Shown here in pieces: positions 39,025 to 40,590 of a stretch of 40,590 nucleotides of DNA. Position 1 is the first letter of the stretch; each line of letters begins with the position of its first letter. Position numbers and translations under genes: made by a program. The notes beneath the pieces were generated by a model. It was not told the DNA's origin. It worked only from the letters and a program-made list of their open reading frames with translations, and made no database searches. Source of the DNA: a virus; IMG/VR virus record IMGVR_UViG_3300027917_000083, positions 1 to 40,590 of that record. One strand, written 5' to 3'.

Positions 39025-39278
39025 CTTAGTTTCTCAATATGAGATTTTAGTACGACCACGACAAACGGTGGCACATGATGGACCGCGTCACGAACGTGGT
39101 CAAATCGTAGTCTGTTGCAAACTAACATGCTGACGAACTCCCTTCCTACGGAGACAATCAGTCCGGTGTCATCGCCGCACTTTACCCAATCGCCAACATC
39201 GAGCGGCTCTACAGAAGCTACTCTATCTTTAGGATTCATCTTTGAGAGAAATTTCCGAAAGGTGCCAGCTCTTTTCAT
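39021..39278 (-). CDS. SH3/KOW-like small protein (85 aa)
   Basis: Start ATG 39278 overlaps the upstream stop by ATGA; a second in-frame ATG at 39239 would begin Met-Asn-Pro-Lys-Asp-Arg-Val-Ala-Ser-Val, the same ten residues that start the next gene. Residues about 26-75 form a small beta barrel pattern (Val-Gly-Asp-Trp-Val-Lys, Gly-Leu-Ile-Val-Ser-Val-Gly, Phe-Val-Val-Val-Val-Leu). Such folds bind nucleic acid or protein. The start is uncertain between the two ATGs. The end overlaps the dGTPase-like gene by ATGA. Confidence 0.6.
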   Translation of the reverse strand: MKRAGTFRKFLSKMNPKDRVASVEPLDVGDWVKCGDDTGLIVSVGREFVSMLVCNRLRFDHVRDAVHHVPPFVVVVLKSHIEKLR

Positions 39279-39454
39279 TGTGTTCGATCCCAGCACATCG
39301 CCCCGATCTCAGGTCCGTAGCAAATTGATACGGACGCGATAAAGAAGATACGAAAGAGCTGGATCGGCAAGAACCAGATCAAACGCCACGCGATGGTGTG
39401 GAGAGGGACGCGGTGTTCGTCGCCCCAGTAGAAGTTCAAAAGTTTGCGAATCAA
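39275..39454 (-). CDS. Small membrane protein, TTG start (59 aa)
   Basis: This gene uses TTG at 39454, with GGAG eight bases upstream and a TTGA overlap with the previous stop, the same device as the gene at 8067. The product has a basic N-terminus (Met-Ile-Arg-Lys-Leu-Leu), an aromatic turn, and one membrane segment (about residues 23-44, Trp-Arg-Leu-Ile-Trp-Phe-Leu-Pro to Ala-Ser-Val-Ser-Ile). It ends ATGA-coupled to the next gene. No family recognised. Easily missed, since there is no ATG. Confidence 0.6.
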   Translation of the reverse strand: MIRKLLNFYWGDEHRVPLHTIAWRLIWFLPIQLFRIFFIASVSICYGPEIGAMCWDRTQ

Positions 39455-39639
39455 AACGTTGGCTCCGATCTACAGATGTCGTAATAGTCAGCACCGATCT
39501 TGGCCTGCTGCTCTCGCAGCGGTTCCTCGTTGTCCGGCTTCTCGAAATACTCCTCGACGGCGATCGTCTCACCGTCTTTGATGTATCGGACGAGATAGCT
39601 GAAACCACTCGGCGGTAAACTGTCTTTCTGGTAACTCAT
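39451..39639 (-). CDS. Small hypothetical protein (62 aa)
   Basis: First gene after the minus-strand leaderless promoter: the ATG falls six bases after the -10 box, as at 2094. Sequence: a Pro/Ser-rich start, a beta-type segment (Ser-Tyr-Leu-Val-Arg-Tyr-Ile-Lys-Asp-Gly-Glu-Thr), then a Glu/Gln-rich helix and Asp-Tyr-Tyr-Asp near the end. It looks like a small compact domain. No family recognised. Coupled to the TTG gene downstream. Confidence 0.65.
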   Translation of the reverse strand: MSYQKDSLPPSGFSYLVRYIKDGETIAVEEYFEKPDNEEPLREQQAKIGADYYDICRSEPTF

Positions 39640-39645
39640 TACTAA

Positions 39646-39673
39646 AGTCTACACCATATAGGAGAAAGGTCAA
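39646..39673 (-). promoter_or_regulatory. Minus-strand leaderless-type promoter
   Basis: Read on the minus strand: -35 TTGACC (39668-39673), a 16-base spacer ending TATGGTG, -10 TAGACT (39646-39651), then TTAGTA and the ATG at 39639. Box lengths, spacer end and the distance from -10 to ATG match the plus-strand promoter at 2060-2087, so both are probably read by the same polymerase state or activator. Confidence 0.65.
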
Positions 39674-39681
39674 ATGAAAAA

Positions 39682-40590
39682 TCAGAATCTTCCGGAAGAA
39701 TTTGTCGACAAAGCCTTTTTCTGCGGCTTGGCGTGTTTGTCGAACGAATAGTTCAGGAGATATTGGTCATTCCCACGTTGGCCGATCTCATAGCGGTCAG
39801 ATCGGTTCATGATCTCCAACCCAACAGCAAACTCGGATGGGACCGGCTTGTTGTCTTTCTCTTGGTTCGCCTTGAACTTGGCGTACAGGTCGGTCAGCTT
39901 GATGGACACCCCACGCTTTGAGAATACGTTGTCACGGAGCCACGCCATCAGTGGGGTCATCGCGTTCCCTTCCATCTGACGCTTGGTCTGCGTTGACAGA
40001 GCTGGAATGCGAAGCCGGGATACCGGCGGCGGCAGCTGCGTGTTCATCAGGGTGCCGAGGAAGCTGGATGCCTCCTCCGCCAGTTTCTTCTCCATCTGTG
40101 CCTTCGGCATCGGGTTCTCCAACGCAGGCACGTCCAACGCGACGATCCGGGTATCCCCGTCTTCCATCGGCAGGTGCTTGGCGTTGTTCGCCATCTGAAC
40201 GAAGTGCAGATAGTTTGGCGTCGTGTACGGCGTCTGGAACTTCTCTTGGACAAGCAGATCGCGACCGGTGACCCATTCCTTGATCTTCTCGTACGCGTTG
40301 TACCGCTTGTCGGTCAAGTCCCGCTCCTCCACGTACACCATGAAGCAACCCGCCAGCTCGCCGTTGAATTGCGACGTGAGAGCGGAGTTGGCCGAGGTGA
40401 TCCCGTGGGTGAACAGGAACCGGGTACACTCGTGGAAGATCGACTTCCCGCTGTTCTGCGGTCCGCTGAGGAACAGGTACGGCAACGGCTGGTCGGTGTG
40501 ATAGATCAGACTGGCCAACCACGCACGCAGATAGTCCGCACCGCTGTGCAGGTTCGCACGGCGGCACCAGTCGCACGCTTGCACCGGCTC
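39682..40590 (-). CDS. SF3-type helicase/primase, C-terminal part (partial)
   Basis: Open to the window edge, so the 5' end is missing; about 302 codons are visible. Walker A Gly-Pro-Gln-Asn-Ser-Gly-Lys-Ser, a Walker B-like Phe-Met-Val-Tyr-Val-Glu-Glu, and the SF3 sensor Phe-Val-Gln-Met-Ala-Asn-Asn-Ala follow in the order of D5/SF3 helicases attached to phage primases. A Cys-Asp-Trp-Cys near the visible start may belong to a zinc site. The C-terminal part (about 200-300) is a winged-helix-like DNA-binding segment. It unwinds DNA for replication initiation. It opens the minus-strand replication unit. Confidence 0.85.
   Translation of the reverse strand, partial: EPVQACDWCRRANLHSGADYLRAWLASLIYHTDQPLPYLFLSGPQNSGKSIFHECTRFLFTHGITSANSALTSQFNGELAGCFMVYVEERDLTDKRYNAYEKIKEWVTGRDLLVQEKFQTPYTTPNYLHFVQMANNAKHLPMEDGDTRIVALDVPALENPMPKAQMEKKLAEEASSFLGTLMNTQLPPPVSRLRIPALSTQTKRQMEGNAMTPLMAWLRDNVFSKRGVSIKLTDLYAKFKANQEKDNKPVPSEFAVGLEIMNRSDRYEIGQRGNDQYLLNYSFDKHAKPQKKALSTNSSGRF

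Overview
This window is a stretch of a tailed double-stranded DNA phage (or a prophage very like one) that infects a bacterium. The evidence is a complete virion block in canonical order: terminase large subunit, portal, neck protein, scaffold, coat, tail tube, frameshifted tail chaperone, tape measure and tail tip. There is no sheath gene, and the 1204-residue tape measure implies a long flexible non-contractile tail (siphovirus-like). The coat resembles the P22 gene 5 family and the packaging motor the GpA family, a mosaic arrangement. Shine-Dalgarno sites (GGAG, AGGA) and Sec signal peptides point to an ordinary bacterial host, probably diderm. Frequent CGA arginine codons and a secreted PKD-like/papain-like/thioredoxin-like gene set would suit a planctomycete-type host, but that is only a guess.

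Layout. Bases 1-2093 are mostly a non-coding control region: a composite short-unit tandem array (1-240), a possible 32-residue peptide gene and one small gene with its terminator, then about 1.3 kb of skewed AC-rich then GT-rich repeats and hairpins. At 2060 a promoter places its likely transcription start on the ATG of the first gene (leaderless). Bases 2094-4454 hold eight small, mostly translationally coupled genes, including a release-factor-like GGQ protein. A palindrome array and a folded leader (4457-4655) precede 4678-8504: a zinc-binding candidate small terminase, a holin-like protein and a coupled cassette of secreted or membrane proteins (PKD-like protein, papain-like peptidase, thioredoxin-like protein, Cys-rich membrane protein). 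Bases 8501-16743 are packaging, head and neck genes, with a strong terminator after the coat gene. Bases 16762-36248 are tail and appendage genes, including two tandem duplications (beta-rich appendage proteins, and tail tube proteins). Two accessory genes follow, one Cys-rich and one SPFH/Band-7-like.

From 37343 to the right edge the genes run on the minus strand and converge on the structural block. They are an SF3 helicase/primase (cut by the window edge), three small genes, a dATP/dGTP diphosphohydrolase-like protein, a DnaQ-like exonuclease and a small membrane protein: a replication and nucleotide module. Its small genes start from a second leaderless-type promoter with the same geometry as the one at 2060, so the two divergent arms may share one control. 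The right-hand gene is incomplete and no integrase, repressor or tRNA was recognised, so lifestyle cannot be judged.
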